From positions 1 through 27,139 of the forward strand of contig WREE01000004.1 of the NCBI GenBank assembly GCA_009779515.1: 27,139 nt of DNA, given 5' to 3'. This DNA comes from Symbiobacteriaceae bacterium (GTDB lineage Bacteria; Bacillota; JAAYKD01; WRDA01). Within the stretch, counting starts at the first letter, position 1, and every line of letters starts with the position of its first letter. The notes below the pieces were generated by a model. It worked only from the letters and a program-made list of their open reading frames with translations. It did no database searches and was not told where the DNA came from. The position numbers were made by a program, and so were the translations under genes. Positions 9,501 to 18,302 of this stretch are shown here, in pieces.

Positions 9501-12500
9501 AACTCTCTAAAAAACTTGTGGACAGTCTCAGAAGCCAGCTTCGATTGGGGAGAAGGGGACTACTTTACCCGTCTGGCACAATTTCTCTTCTTCGAGAACA
9601 ACCGCAATACTCTTCCACCAAACACCTCCTCTGCGGTAACCCAAATTTTGAACCTGAACCACCTCCTGGCGCGTAGCGGTATCGACCCTTACGCCCCTTA
9701 CAACACCCAAGTAAGTAATGCTGAACATGCAGGCAACTTTATTAAAAACTACATGAACTACAATACCCTGGGTGCCGCAGCGGTTATTCAAATTACTAAG
9801 CTTAACAACACCTCCGCAGTACGTGCCTCCTACGCCAGGCGCATGGTCTACGATACCCTCCTCTTCGCCGATGGCACCGCCATGGACAAAGCCACCCAGG
9901 AGCTACCCCTTCTGGGGCTGGGTTACCTCTACCACGACTTAGACCAGCTGCTAAAATTAGCCAACTTTAAGGGATACCTGCCCGAGATCCTGCGTTACGG
10001 CTACTTCCCTCGTCTAGCCGAATATATGGCCTATACTATCCCACCCAACCATTTTGATATCGACGCCTTCTTGGCTTACCGCACCTATAGTCAGCTCTTC
10101 CCCACCAAGTCCCCTCTGGAAGTTATCACTGCTGTCAACCGCAGCAGCGACAACTACATCAACCTCCTTAAAGATTTAGACGGACGCTACGCCGTTTTTA
10201 AAGGTACCACCCGCGTGACGGAAATTGTCGTCCCGCTGGAAGTGGTTCGCGATCGCAACAACATCAGTTGGCGCCCCACGCGGGTAGCACTTTACCGCCA
10301 AAGCGGCAAAGAGCCCCTCTATGTGGACGCCCAGTTTATTAACTTTACCTGGGTGGAGACCGGCAACCTGCCCCCTGACGACTATGGCGACTACACCCTG
10401 CAGCTCCACGTGGCGCCTCCCGGCTACGATACCGTGGCCATTATCAATATACCGGTCTATGTTCACGGCAATGCTCTGCTCACCAAGCGGGATCTTTTAC
10501 AAAAAACTTTAGCTGCTCAGGAGGCTCTCACCTACCCGGATTTAGTCGCCGCCCGCACCAACTACGACCACGCACCCGATTATACCCGTAACCAAACCGC
10601 CTATATGCTGGAGGGGGTTCTCACCGATACCCAAATCAGCGAAGGCTGGTTGGAATATTTCGACTGGTATTTCGGGGAAATTACCATGAACAAAATTATC
10701 GAATCTCTCCCCTACGCCGATGAGCTCTTCGATTTCTGGGTAGCTTTGCGCCATGTAGGTGGCGACTTACGTACCCGAGATATCATCGTGGAAGATTACA
10801 AGCTCTTTAAGTTTTTCGATATTTATTTGCAGCGTTGGTTGAAGATCACTATCAACAACCGCGTCCTCTCCTACGACTTCCTCTGGAACCCCGGCGACTT
10901 TATCGACTTAGGTCCTTTGTCGCCTCGGGAGTATATTATCGCGCTCACCAAAATGCGCATCCGTCCCGGGGATGCTTATCAGGCTCAAACCCGCCCCGAC
11001 GGCTTCGTCACCGATTACCCTCTGGAGTCCCATCGCACCGGACTCTTCTTTTCCGGCAGCTACGCTTTTAATAATGTTAACAATATCTCCTCGGTAGGAG
11101 AGATGCTGGAGCGTTACATCATGCTTTGTAACGAATCGTTGCCTCCCTCAGCACCGGCTACTAATCTCCACAGCTTGGCTTCCCAGTGGCTAGCCGACCA
11201 CCTGCAGAACACCACGGAGTTTACGGTAGAAACCTTCCCCCAAGATTTAACCCCTACTAAGAGCTATATCACCGAAAATCTCTGGGAGCACTTCCGTAAA
11301 AACAGCGACGAGCTACTGCCTTTACTCACCCTGCCACCTACCAACAACCCCGGTATCCGGTTAACTGTCATGCCGGGTATCATCCTGGTCGGCAACACCA
11401 GCGCTTATACCGACACCGGAGCTGGAGCAGCTGGTGAGCGCAACGTAGAGTTCGTTAGAGCTTTAGGGCGACCGCTCCTCAACATTATGTTCAACCTGGA
11501 ACAAAAGCACAATTATAAATCCGAACCTGCCAGTGCTACCTGGTTGCGCCGCGACTTTAAAAAGTCCTGGCTTGAGAACGGCTCGGTCTTTGTCTTCGAC
11601 TTACCTCGCGACTCTAACGCCACCCCCCTCAATGCTCTCTTTTACCTCCCTCTTCGCTTCTGGCCTGGTTCCTACAGCTCGGCAACTATTAACCGTATCC
11701 AGCTGGGGCAGTCTATCTTCACCGACCTAATTACCCGTAACGGATGGAACGACGAGCTGCAGTACCTGCTCTTAGAAGCCCTCTCCCTCCACAACGCTAT
11801 TGGTTATAACAACCCTTTGCGCCTCTTACCTCAAGAGATGGGTGGCATGATGCTGACCCACGACGGAATTGACTGGAAGCTGGCCAGTGACGATGTCAAC
11901 GAAGTTCCCAGCTTCACCCAAATGCAACCTCCTTTAAGGCGACTGTGGGAAAGCCGCACCATCTTCGATCGCTGGTGGGGTGACACCTTCCTGGTGAGTC
12001 AAAACTCCCGGGCTTCCCAGAAGTATCATTACGAAGACCGCTCGGTCACCGGGTTGGCGCGCTATGTCTCCACCCCTACAGATATCATTGACGACTACGT
12101 CTATTGGGCGAACCCCCCCAGCTATATCTCCCCGAACAAATCTACCGACGAAAAGTATTATATCAATGGTATGTATCGCCTTTTAGGTAACAGTAACCGT
12201 CGTCAGTACCTTACCGACCCCCGCTCTGCCAATTTTAAGCTCTTAAACCCTCCCGACAGGTGGTTCTCCATCTCAGCGGTAGGAACCGGCGACCAAAACT
12301 ACGAAGGAAACTCTTTGGTACCTACCCAGGATACCCGCTATAGTGGCAGCCACTACGACCTACCCCGGGTAGAGCTTTTAGAACAAATCTTCTACCGTCA
12401 CAGCTGGCAAGGGGTTATGTCTTATCTTTCCGCCGCCCAGGAAACCGCAGCTCTGATGGCAATGAACAGCGCTTTGGGCACCAACTATCAAAGCTGGACG

Positions 12501-14576
12501 GAGTGGACTTTAGAAGAGTGGCAGCGAGTTTGGGCTCTGCAAGACAACGGCAGCTCCCCAGCTACCCTGGCTGGTTTAGCTAATTGGGAATGGCAGAAGC
12601 TAATCTACTTAATAGATGATCCCGGCTTCCTCAAAGAGTTCTTTGTCGATTACCTGCGGGGAGCTACCAGCAACTTCCACAATGAGATTACTTCCGTAGC
12701 TGACCGCCCTGACACTTTTGCCAGTATCGACAGAGCCACGCGGATGTTAGACGGCAGCTATACCAATCATGACCAGGCTAACGAGCCCCTCTACCCAGCA
12801 CCTTACGACTCGTACACCTGGCAATACAACCTGCCTACCAAGTTCCCTACCCTTTGGATGCTCAACACCCACGCCCGCGTTGGCGACCACGCCTACCGCA
12901 ACGCCGCCGATAACTTAAAGCTGATCATCTACGGCTCTGGTAACAGCAATATCCTTTCCACGACTGCTGCTGTCGCCAACGATGCTAACGATGCTCTGGT
13001 GGAGAGTATTCTTGCCCGATGGGATACCACCGTGGAGCAAAATGTTTATCTTTTCGATATGGACAGGGTCCCTTTAAACCGGGCATGGGCTTACGATCAT
13101 GAAGCAGTGCTGTGGCAGGCCTATAACGAGGTCAAGGAAACCGATACCCGCATGCTGAACCTGCTGCTCCACCCCAGCATCCCCGCCAGCGAAAAAAGTA
13201 CCATTCTGGCTACCTATGGCACCCCTGCCCTCAAGCGGGAACGAGATGCCTATCTCTTCCGGCGCACTAACGACAGTTATAATATGGATTACGAAATTGC
13301 CTACTACAACTACTCTTTCATTTACAGCGATTACGACACCCAGGAATCTCAAGATACCATTGTCGCTTTCGTCAATAGCCTGGGCACCCGTTACGGGCAG
13401 AGCCTGGTAGACCAGCTGCGCTCCATGAAGTTGCCTGAAGAGTGGCGCCGCGATAACAAAATGGTGCAATTACTGGATAGCTTCTTTAATCACGATGCCA
13501 GCTATCTTCAAGGGAACAGCTTTAATGGCTTCTACGGCTATCAGGTAGACCCCAATATTATCAGCATTATTTATAACGAGTTTATCCGTGATGTTCCCGG
13601 TTTGTTCAACGTTGCCGATCGCAAGAGCGGTATTGATTTCACCTACACCTGGGGAACATTAGGGCACAAAGCTGTCCGCTTAGACTTCCACGACCTCTAC
13701 CATCGGCTGGAAATAAGCAGCTTGCCGAACTACGACGGTAACGGCTTCTGGTCGCCGGTTTTGTCTGGCTATAAAAACCGTGCCCTTCACGAATATCTGC
13801 AGATGAACGATAGCTTCTCCTTCGTGATGACCATTGGAACGGAAATCTACCGGGTGGTGACCCTGGCTTTAACTACCCCTGCCAACAAGATGCAGCGCAA
13901 CCCCGGCACCTTAGACGAGGAGGTTAAGCGCTTAGGTAGTGTTAACAGCTCCGCCTACTACACATCGGGAAGCACCCTGCGCTTCTATAATACCCTGGCT
14001 TTCTCCCGCACCGTGGTCAGTCGTAACAACTTCCTCTTTGCGGAGCTGGGTAACCCGACCAGCGGTATTACCACACCGGTATTCTACCAGCCGCTGCTGC
14101 TTTTTACCAAACAAGCAGTAGGTACTGGTATGGACTTACGGCCTTGGACTATTAGCGTCACCGAGCTTTCCGAAACCGGCGCCGATAATGTCATGCTGGG
14201 CGGCGGAGTCTACTTCATGAGTAACACTCCTGGGCAAGAGAGCTTCTACACTCCCGTAGACTATGTTACCAGCCTTATCCGTATCGACGGCGATGCACCC
14301 CGCTCACCTAATGAGATTTATATCCCGGAACTGCTGGTGTTTGACGAAGTGTCCGATGAAAACTCCCCGGGAGCGATATATGAGTTCTCCAGCCGTTTAG
14401 AATCGATCCACCATCCCAGTGCTTATAACGATGCCCTTCTCACCTTAAAAACCTACGAAGAGCTAGTCCTCTTAGGCTACGATATGGACGATATTGTCAC
14501 TATCGCCAGCGCCACCGACGGCGTGCAAACCCTTATCCGCTACGCGGCGGAGAAGCGCTTCCGCGAGAACAGGTAA
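6558..14576 (+). CDS. Giant SLH- and BIG2-domain cell-surface protein with a large uncharacterised C-terminal region
   Basis: 2672 residues from the ATG at 6558. Domain order: signal peptide (about 1-24); three SLH domains (about 50-97, 103-158, 165-225), the second with a canonical TRAE motif and the third degenerate (TRSM), which should bind secondary cell-wall polymer; a short beta-solenoid-like segment (about 238-375) rich in alternating Val/Ile/Leu with GGG turns; a Pro/Thr linker (about 378-402); two clear BIG2 domains (about 408-487, 490-576) with typical ATVD and GLAVGSTTI patterns; three weaker Ig-like repeats to about 860. The remaining ~1800 residues are rich in Tyr, Trp, Asn and Asp, very poor in Cys, and match no family I recognise. 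I found no HExxH zinc-protease motif. The Ig domains probably act as a stalk presenting the C-terminal region outside the S-layer. The stop codon overlaps the next start (TAATG), so the CapA-like lipoprotein is translated in coupling. Enzymatic or adhesive function is undetermined. Confidence 0.93.
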   Translation: MSHRTRALLVVFLIFAQVTGLCAIPLPGKIREALNPMPTVGAAFALPRDLVDHWASDNFAYWMNEGVLAGFEDGTARPDANLLRCEMIAFLNRALGYATPGGRQFADVTPDSWYAQEFLVARQAGYFTGFSNNFAYPEQEVTRAEAASLLCRIFSMTPQTSHDELARFADYERALVVSPARSSLEAMVERGFLTGYPDNTLRPDELLTRSMLMSMFSKIMQLFLNRPGVNHNNNSAPIYGNAVIRQTTAELRNATIYGDLVIAPGAGEGQVTLTDVTVSGRILLMGGGNVDLTNCQATDFYINKKDGQRVTVNGNNSHFHRLLVQSPSDVNMDARSSLHTLIVAQESLDSRIRLDSDPRTIERFSLQAVITLASSGDSTVAPTAPPVVPPPVVQPATTPSDTFDPSKPQVYMPNAQYVITIGSQVYVEATVFPLTADNKLIWSSSKRDVATVDQWGLVTGLAVGSTTITAVSATNPSLSATATVVVEYRTVATIALNNTSLTLAARKTARLTATLFPLIGTKQPRDAVAWFSGDNQIATVDQSGNVRGVAVGKTTVYAYVIDIPAVQTRCAVNVVASGTLIDKITLPRDKDTMTVGEKRTYAVSAFLPAKPTLLETNWWSNDTVTAMVYNIYNTRTRQTDVEVHALEPGQFTLYTEALDGSEIMASMIITVLPRLADDMQLSRSFYSLTVGDRVTAEAVFTPSHAANQVVYWESTHPDFVSISPGGQIWARKVTANVVTNVQIVAYAPYYANTSFYRRTAQVVVTGDEVETIDFSYNGNPGNSTTSIQVPANSTREIAMIVRPTSAPEKTLTFESLDPGILGVTSTGDITASLRGLRPGVARLRVTHDASGKVKEYWVVVASSDFLTFLQNLQASTAHFSSIQQPESFFYYNPDLEYEIASFYYAFVQANGILPALGRENVFYGLINAWASSFRNQPEERFPGGEGRLPREAQAMSLLLRDSTKLLLSLSTASNDDLAMIANSLKNLWTVSEASFDWGEGDYFTRLAQFLFFENNRNTLPPNTSSAVTQILNLNHLLARSGIDPYAPYNTQVSNAEHAGNFIKNYMNYNTLGAAAVIQITKLNNTSAVRASYARRMVYDTLLFADGTAMDKATQELPLLGLGYLYHDLDQLLKLANFKGYLPEILRYGYFPRLAEYMAYTIPPNHFDIDAFLAYRTYSQLFPTKSPLEVITAVNRSSDNYINLLKDLDGRYAVFKGTTRVTEIVVPLEVVRDRNNISWRPTRVALYRQSGKEPLYVDAQFINFTWVETGNLPPDDYGDYTLQLHVAPPGYDTVAIINIPVYVHGNALLTKRDLLQKTLAAQEALTYPDLVAARTNYDHAPDYTRNQTAYMLEGVLTDTQISEGWLEYFDWYFGEITMNKIIESLPYADELFDFWVALRHVGGDLRTRDIIVEDYKLFKFFDIYLQRWLKITINNRVLSYDFLWNPGDFIDLGPLSPREYIIALTKMRIRPGDAYQAQTRPDGFVTDYPLESHRTGLFFSGSYAFNNVNNISSVGEMLERYIMLCNESLPPSAPATNLHSLASQWLADHLQNTTEFTVETFPQDLTPTKSYITENLWEHFRKNSDELLPLLTLPPTNNPGIRLTVMPGIILVGNTSAYTDTGAGAAGERNVEFVRALGRPLLNIMFNLEQKHNYKSEPASATWLRRDFKKSWLENGSVFVFDLPRDSNATPLNALFYLPLRFWPGSYSSATINRIQLGQSIFTDLITRNGWNDELQYLLLEALSLHNAIGYNNPLRLLPQEMGGMMLTHDGIDWKLASDDVNEVPSFTQMQPPLRRLWESRTIFDRWWGDTFLVSQNSRASQKYHYEDRSVTGLARYVSTPTDIIDDYVYWANPPSYISPNKSTDEKYYINGMYRLLGNSNRRQYLTDPRSANFKLLNPPDRWFSISAVGTGDQNYEGNSLVPTQDTRYSGSHYDLPRVELLEQIFYRHSWQGVMSYLSAAQETAALMAMNSALGTNYQSWTEWTLEEWQRVWALQDNGSSPATLAGLANWEWQKLIYLIDDPGFLKEFFVDYLRGATSNFHNEITSVADRPDTFASIDRATRMLDGSYTNHDQANEPLYPAPYDSYTWQYNLPTKFPTLWMLNTHARVGDHAYRNAADNLKLIIYGSGNSNILSTTAAVANDANDALVESILARWDTTVEQNVYLFDMDRVPLNRAWAYDHEAVLWQAYNEVKETDTRMLNLLLHPSIPASEKSTILATYGTPALKRERDAYLFRRTNDSYNMDYEIAYYNYSFIYSDYDTQESQDTIVAFVNSLGTRYGQSLVDQLRSMKLPEEWRRDNKMVQLLDSFFNHDASYLQGNSFNGFYGYQVDPNIISIIYNEFIRDVPGLFNVADRKSGIDFTYTWGTLGHKAVRLDFHDLYHRLEISSLPNYDGNGFWSPVLSGYKNRALHEYLQMNDSFSFVMTIGTEIYRVVTLALTTPANKMQRNPGTLDEEVKRLGSVNSSAYYTSGSTLRFYNTLAFSRTVVSRNNFLFAELGNPTSGITTPVFYQPLLLFTKQAVGTGMDLRPWTISVTELSETGADNVMLGGGVYFMSNTPGQESFYTPVDYVTSLIRIDGDAPRSPNEIYIPELLVFDEVSDENSPGAIYEFSSRLESIHHPSAYNDALLTLKTYEELVLLGYDMDDIVTIASATDGVQTLIRYAAEKRFRENR

Positions 14577-15913
14577 TGCTGCACCTATGGCTCATCTTGA
14601 CGCTGTTGCTGGCAGGCTGTAGCCCTTCTGTTTCTCCCCCTGAACCTACTCTGATAGATGGGGGCTACCCGCCCCCAAACCCCGGTCGCTTCAGCAGGCA
14701 AAGCCCGCCTGCGCTTACAGGAGCTCCGCTCCTGCGCCCCGGTTCCCGTGGCGGAGTAGTAGCCCACATGTATCATACTCTGGGTAAACACAGTTCATGG
14801 TCTTCTACTCTTCCGGCTACTGAGGCTCAGGTGGCAACCGCAGCCGAGGCTCCGGTTGCCGAAGCCCCTACCCCCGAACCTCTCCGGCTTAAATTGGTCG
14901 CCGTGGGGGACAACCTTATCCACTATCCCATCTACGAGCAGGCTTATGATCTAACCAGCGACAGCTATAACTTTACTGCCAGCTACGCCCCCGTCCGGGA
15001 GCTCTTTGCTGCTGCCGATATCGCTTTTTTAAACCAGGAGGTGCCCACCGCCGGCAGGGAGTTCGGCCTCTCCAGCTACCCTCTCTTTAACTCCCCCTGG
15101 GAGTTGGCACGAGACATGGTCGAGTTTTTAGGCGTCGATGTGGTCAACCTGGCGACTAACCACGTCATAGATAAAGGTCTTGGTGGCTTTTTGGCCACCA
15201 AGACCTATTGGCAAGAGTATGGCGCGCTCCCCATAGGTGTATGGCACCTAGAGGAGGAGCATGGGGTGCGGTTGTTAACCTGTGAGGGTGTAAGCATGGC
15301 CTTTGTAGGATATAGCTACAGCTTAAACGGCCTCGACCTTGTTGATTGGCAAGGTTGGCAGGTAGGTAGGATTCAGAACAGAGAAGAAATTACCCGAGAT
15401 ATCATCTGGGGGAAGGAACATGCCGACTTAGTCGTGGTCTCTTGCCATTGGGGGGATGAAGGCTCTTTGATCCCCAACAGAGAACAGCAAGAGCTGGCTG
15501 AACTCTGTGCCGCTTTAAACGTAGACCTAGTCCTAGGTCATCACCCTCATGTGCTACAGCCGCTAGAGCTTTTACCCCGTGCCGATGGAGGGCTTTTACC
15601 TGTCTATTATTCTTTAGGTAACTTTATTTCCAACCAGATAGAGGCTGAGAATATGCTGGGGGGGATGGCTACCCTGGATATAATTGCTGATACCGAGGGG
15701 ATTCGTTTGGCTAACCCTCGCCTGGTACCTTTGGTTACGCACTTCACCCCCGGCTTTCGTTACACGTATATCTACCCCCTGGAGGAGTACACCGCCGAAC
15801 TGGCAGCTAACCACGGCATTAGGGCTTACGACAGCCGCTTCTCCCTCCCCTGGCTCTGGTCTCTCTACGAGAGACTTATCACTCCGCCACCCAGCACTTC
15901 CTCCCCCCGGTAA
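14576..15913 (+). CDS. CapA/PgsA-family lipoprotein (metallophosphatase-fold surface protein)
   Basis: 445 residues. The N-terminus is a lipoprotein signal with lipobox LLAGC (Cys15), followed by a Pro/Ala/Thr-rich tether to about residue 100 and then a CapA domain. Recognisable blocks are VAVGDNLIH, FLNQEVP, NLATNHVIDKG, CHWGDE, LVLGHHPHVLQP and YSLGNFI, which match the metallophosphatase-like motifs of poly-gamma-glutamate biosynthesis protein CapA/PgsA. It should be anchored to the outer face of the membrane. No pgsB, pgsC or pgsD gene is in the window, so a role in poly-gamma-glutamate synthesis is unproven; many CapA-like proteins are orphans. The ATG overlaps the TAA of the giant SLH gene and has no good Shine-Dalgarno of its own, pointing to translational coupling. 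The last 49 nt overlap the convergent mnmA gene. Confidence 0.92.
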   Translation: MLHLWLILTLLLAGCSPSVSPPEPTLIDGGYPPPNPGRFSRQSPPALTGAPLLRPGSRGGVVAHMYHTLGKHSSWSSTLPATEAQVATAAEAPVAEAPTPEPLRLKLVAVGDNLIHYPIYEQAYDLTSDSYNFTASYAPVRELFAAADIAFLNQEVPTAGREFGLSSYPLFNSPWELARDMVEFLGVDVVNLATNHVIDKGLGGFLATKTYWQEYGALPIGVWHLEEEHGVRLLTCEGVSMAFVGYSYSLNGLDLVDWQGWQVGRIQNREEITRDIIWGKEHADLVVVSCHWGDEGSLIPNREQQELAELCAALNVDLVLGHHPHVLQPLELLPRADGGLLPVYYSLGNFISNQIEAENMLGGMATLDIIADTEGIRLANPRLVPLVTHFTPGFRYTYIYPLEEYTAELAANHGIRAYDSRFSLPWLWSLYERLITPPPSTSSPR

Positions 15914-16938
15914 AAGACGACCCCCTGTCCCGGAGTGATGGCACGTTGGCGTTCTTGAAAGTGTACTAAATATGCGTCCCCCCCGGGTAGTCGGCTAAGT
16001 TGCGCCGCCGCTGGCTTGGCGCCATAGCGGATCTTTGCTTCAGCTTCCAGCTCCTCGGGTACTGGGTTAATCCAAGAAATTTGGTTGGCAATTAAAGAAT
16101 CCCTCCAGAGAAAACGCTCCTCGGCAACCAGGAGCGTATTTTTTTGTGCTTCTATAGCCACCACATAAAGGGGTTCCCGCCAGGTAAGTGCCAAGCCTCG
16201 CCGTTGTCCAATGGTATAGTGATGCAGCCCGCGGTGTTCCCCCAAGATAGTACCGTCAAGGTGTTTAATTAATCCTGCCGGGGGAATATCGACCCCCAGC
16301 TCAGTCACCAGGGAGGCATAATCGCCTTGCGGGACGAAGCAGATATCTTGGCTCTCACTACGGGTAGCGGTGCGTAAACCCCGCTGAGCAGCTTCCCGAC
16401 GGACTTGACTTTTCTCCATCTCCCCCAAGGGGTATAAGGTCATCGCCAGGTTTTCCTGAGTGGCGCTGTAAAGCATATAGCTTTGGTCTTTGCGACTATC
16501 TATCCCCCGCCACAGGTGAAAGCAACCGTCGTAATATTTTATCTGTGCATAATGTCCCGTTGCCACATAATGACACTCTAACTCTCTTGCTTTCTGGTAT
16601 AAAAGGTTAAAGCGGATATGGCGGTTACAGAGCAGACAGGGGTTGGGGGTTATCCCCCGGAGATAACCTGCCACAAAAGGAGCTACCACGGTGTCAAAGA
16701 ACTGTTGTTGCATATTCAGTACATAAAAAGGAAACCCTAACTGCTGAGCCACCCCTCGCGCCCCGTCAATAGCTTCCTGGGAGCAACAAGCTTTGGGGTT
16801 TACCTCTTCTGTCAGACCTTGGGGCATCCAACCTTTAATAGTTATGCCGATTATCTCGAAGCCCTGTTCCTGCAAAAGAGCTGCCGCTAGGGAAGAATCC
16901 ACCCCACCGCTGAGTGCCATTAAAACCCGTTCCTTCAT
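15865..16938 (-). CDS. mnmA: tRNA-specific 2-thiouridylase MnmA
   Basis: 357 residues, normal length. It adenylates and then thiolates U34 of tRNA-Lys, -Glu and -Gln to give the 2-thio part of mnm5s2U, using sulfur from a cysteine desulfurase. The PP-loop SGGVDSS (10-16) binds ATP. Catalytic cysteines are Cys101 in NPCLLCN and Cys200 in SQDICFV; GHYAQI and the C-terminal beta-barrel motif TPGQGVVFY are also present. It is the last gene of a four-gene minus-strand operon, starting 4 nt after the preceding stop with no clear Shine-Dalgarno, so it probably depends on coupling. No cysteine desulfurase gene is adjacent, unlike many Firmicutes. The 3' end overlaps the convergent CapA-like gene by 49 nt, although the protein ends at the usual place. 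Confidence 0.96.
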   Translation of the reverse strand: MKERVLMALSGGVDSSLAAALLQEQGFEIIGITIKGWMPQGLTEEVNPKACCSQEAIDGARGVAQQLGFPFYVLNMQQQFFDTVVAPFVAGYLRGITPNPCLLCNRHIRFNLLYQKARELECHYVATGHYAQIKYYDGCFHLWRGIDSRKDQSYMLYSATQENLAMTLYPLGEMEKSQVRREAAQRGLRTATRSESQDICFVPQGDYASLVTELGVDIPPAGLIKHLDGTILGEHRGLHHYTIGQRRGLALTWREPLYVVAIEAQKNTLLVAEERFLWRDSLIANQISWINPVPEELEAEAKIRYGAKPAAAQLSRLPGGDAYLVHFQERQRAITPGQGVVFYRGEEVLGGGVISLS

Positions 16939-16942
16939 AGCT

Positions 16943-18292
16943 TTAACGGGGCGTTAGGGTTAGTTCCTGGGCAGTATCGTCCCAGGTAGGATTAAAGCCC
17001 AACTGCTCTAAGACGGCGGTAGTAACCCAGCGCTGGTTGGCTATATCGATGAGAGGCACTAACCCTAAAAAAAAGCCATCCTGCCACAGAGTACCATCGG
17101 CATAGATAATATAGCCCTCGAAGTAGCCATTTAAATGGATTTCTCCCCGTTCACTGTCGAAAATAACTCCCCAGCCAGCCCCTTCCATAACTTGCCGCAG
17201 AGGCAGGAGTAGTTCTCCTTCTCGGTTATAGTCTGGTACAATACCCAGTTCGGCACAGGAGAGTACGGTGGTTATTTCCAGACCAAACTCCACCGCCGCA
17301 AAGAGCATGCGCTCGTTCATGGTCACCGCTTGGAGTTGGTAACGCCCTACCGGGAAGCGACTGGCAGCCAACAGCAGCTGAGAACCGGAGGCGACAACCT
17401 GACCTTGACTGTTGCGCCAGATAATACGGTCGCTGATCCCCCACCGCTCCTGGTCATCCCAAGCTGCCGCCACCAGATCAATAGTTTCCTCCCGCCGGTA
17501 AGTCAAAAGCTCCCCTGCCTGCACCCCGGAGATATAAATCTGCGGCAACAGCCAGGGGACGATGATGCTCTCCGACAGGATACTGTTGGTTAAGCCGTTA
17601 CAAGCGATAACGGCAAACTTCCCGGCGCCACCCGCCAGCTGCCCTCCTGGTAGATCGGTCAGCTCGACCACAACGGCAGTAGCTGTAGTTTGGGTCATAA
17701 AATACCAGTAAATGTCATCGGGAGTATACCAGACAGCATAGCCATCCACCGAACCGACGCTTGCCCAACGCAGAAGTATACTACGGTTTGTGGGGTCTAA
17801 GGGGGTAAGGTCTAAATAGTATAAGCGGGGGGCTGCTTCGTTGCTCTGCCAGCTCTGAGCACCGTTAGCCACCAGGGAACCATCGGGAGCCCGTAGCTCC
17901 ACATAGGCAGTGCCCGGAGGTAGCACCATTTCTTCTTGGATAAGGTTGGTCTGACGACTCATGTAAAAGGTGATCTCCCCAAGGACAGCCTTGTTAGCTG
18001 CCAAAGCCTGGAGGCGATACAAGTTAGGGCTGGCCATAGCTATCTCCATAAGAGCATAACTCTTAGCCTGGCTGGGGGTTAAAGCTTCCGTAAGCCATAA
18101 AGCCTCTACTAAGGTATCACCGGCTTGAGAGCGCACTAAAGTCCCCCGCAGCTGCAGGAGATAGCTACCCGCCGTTACCGGAACTGCAGCTTCTGCTCCC
18201 TGAAGCGGGGTCAAGATGGCGGTGACCAGGGTAAGTACTAAGCAGAGGAAAAGGCGATAGTTAAAAGCTCTAGTCCTATACAATCTATACAA
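16943..18292 (-). CDS. Secreted protein with C-terminal stalk (copper amine oxidase N-like) domain
   Basis: 449 residues. A basic N-terminus and hydrophobic core (about 12-36, ending GAEAA) indicate a Sec signal peptide. The middle is not clearly assignable: residues about 165-250 look like a fibronectin-III-type beta domain (RWASVGSVDGYAVWY, then an alternating hydrophobic pattern), and another Ig-like stretch lies at about 255-345. Residues about 350-449 resemble the copper-amine-oxidase N-terminal or stalk domain (LLPLRQVMEGAGW, IHLNG, ending in W-D-x(4)-ELTL). This domain has no amine oxidase activity; it is a common appendage on Firmicutes surface proteins. The start is TTG, supported by AGGTGA 4 nt upstream, overlapping the stop of the RCC1 gene. 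The gene lies 4 nt from both neighbours, so it belongs to the same operon. Function unknown. Confidence 0.82.
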   Translation of the reverse strand: MYRLYRTRAFNYRLFLCLVLTLVTAILTPLQGAEAAVPVTAGSYLLQLRGTLVRSQAGDTLVEALWLTEALTPSQAKSYALMEIAMASPNLYRLQALAANKAVLGEITFYMSRQTNLIQEEMVLPPGTAYVELRAPDGSLVANGAQSWQSNEAAPRLYYLDLTPLDPTNRSILLRWASVGSVDGYAVWYTPDDIYWYFMTQTTATAVVVELTDLPGGQLAGGAGKFAVIACNGLTNSILSESIIVPWLLPQIYISGVQAGELLTYRREETIDLVAAAWDDQERWGISDRIIWRNSQGQVVASGSQLLLAASRFPVGRYQLQAVTMNERMLFAAVEFGLEITTVLSCAELGIVPDYNREGELLLPLRQVMEGAGWGVIFDSERGEIHLNGYFEGYIIYADGTLWQDGFFLGLVPLIDIANQRWVTTAVLEQLGFNPTWDDTAQELTLTPR

Positions 18293-18296
18293 TTAT

Positions 18297-18302
18297 TCAC
18301 CT
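18297..18302 (-). promoter_or_regulatory. Ribosome binding site overlapping a stop codon, supporting a TTG start
   Basis: On the minus strand AGGTGA is followed by ATAA and then TTG. The TGA inside this site is the stop codon of the RCC1 gene, so termination and re-initiation are physically linked. This supports the TTG at 18292 over later in-frame starts. Confidence 0.6.
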
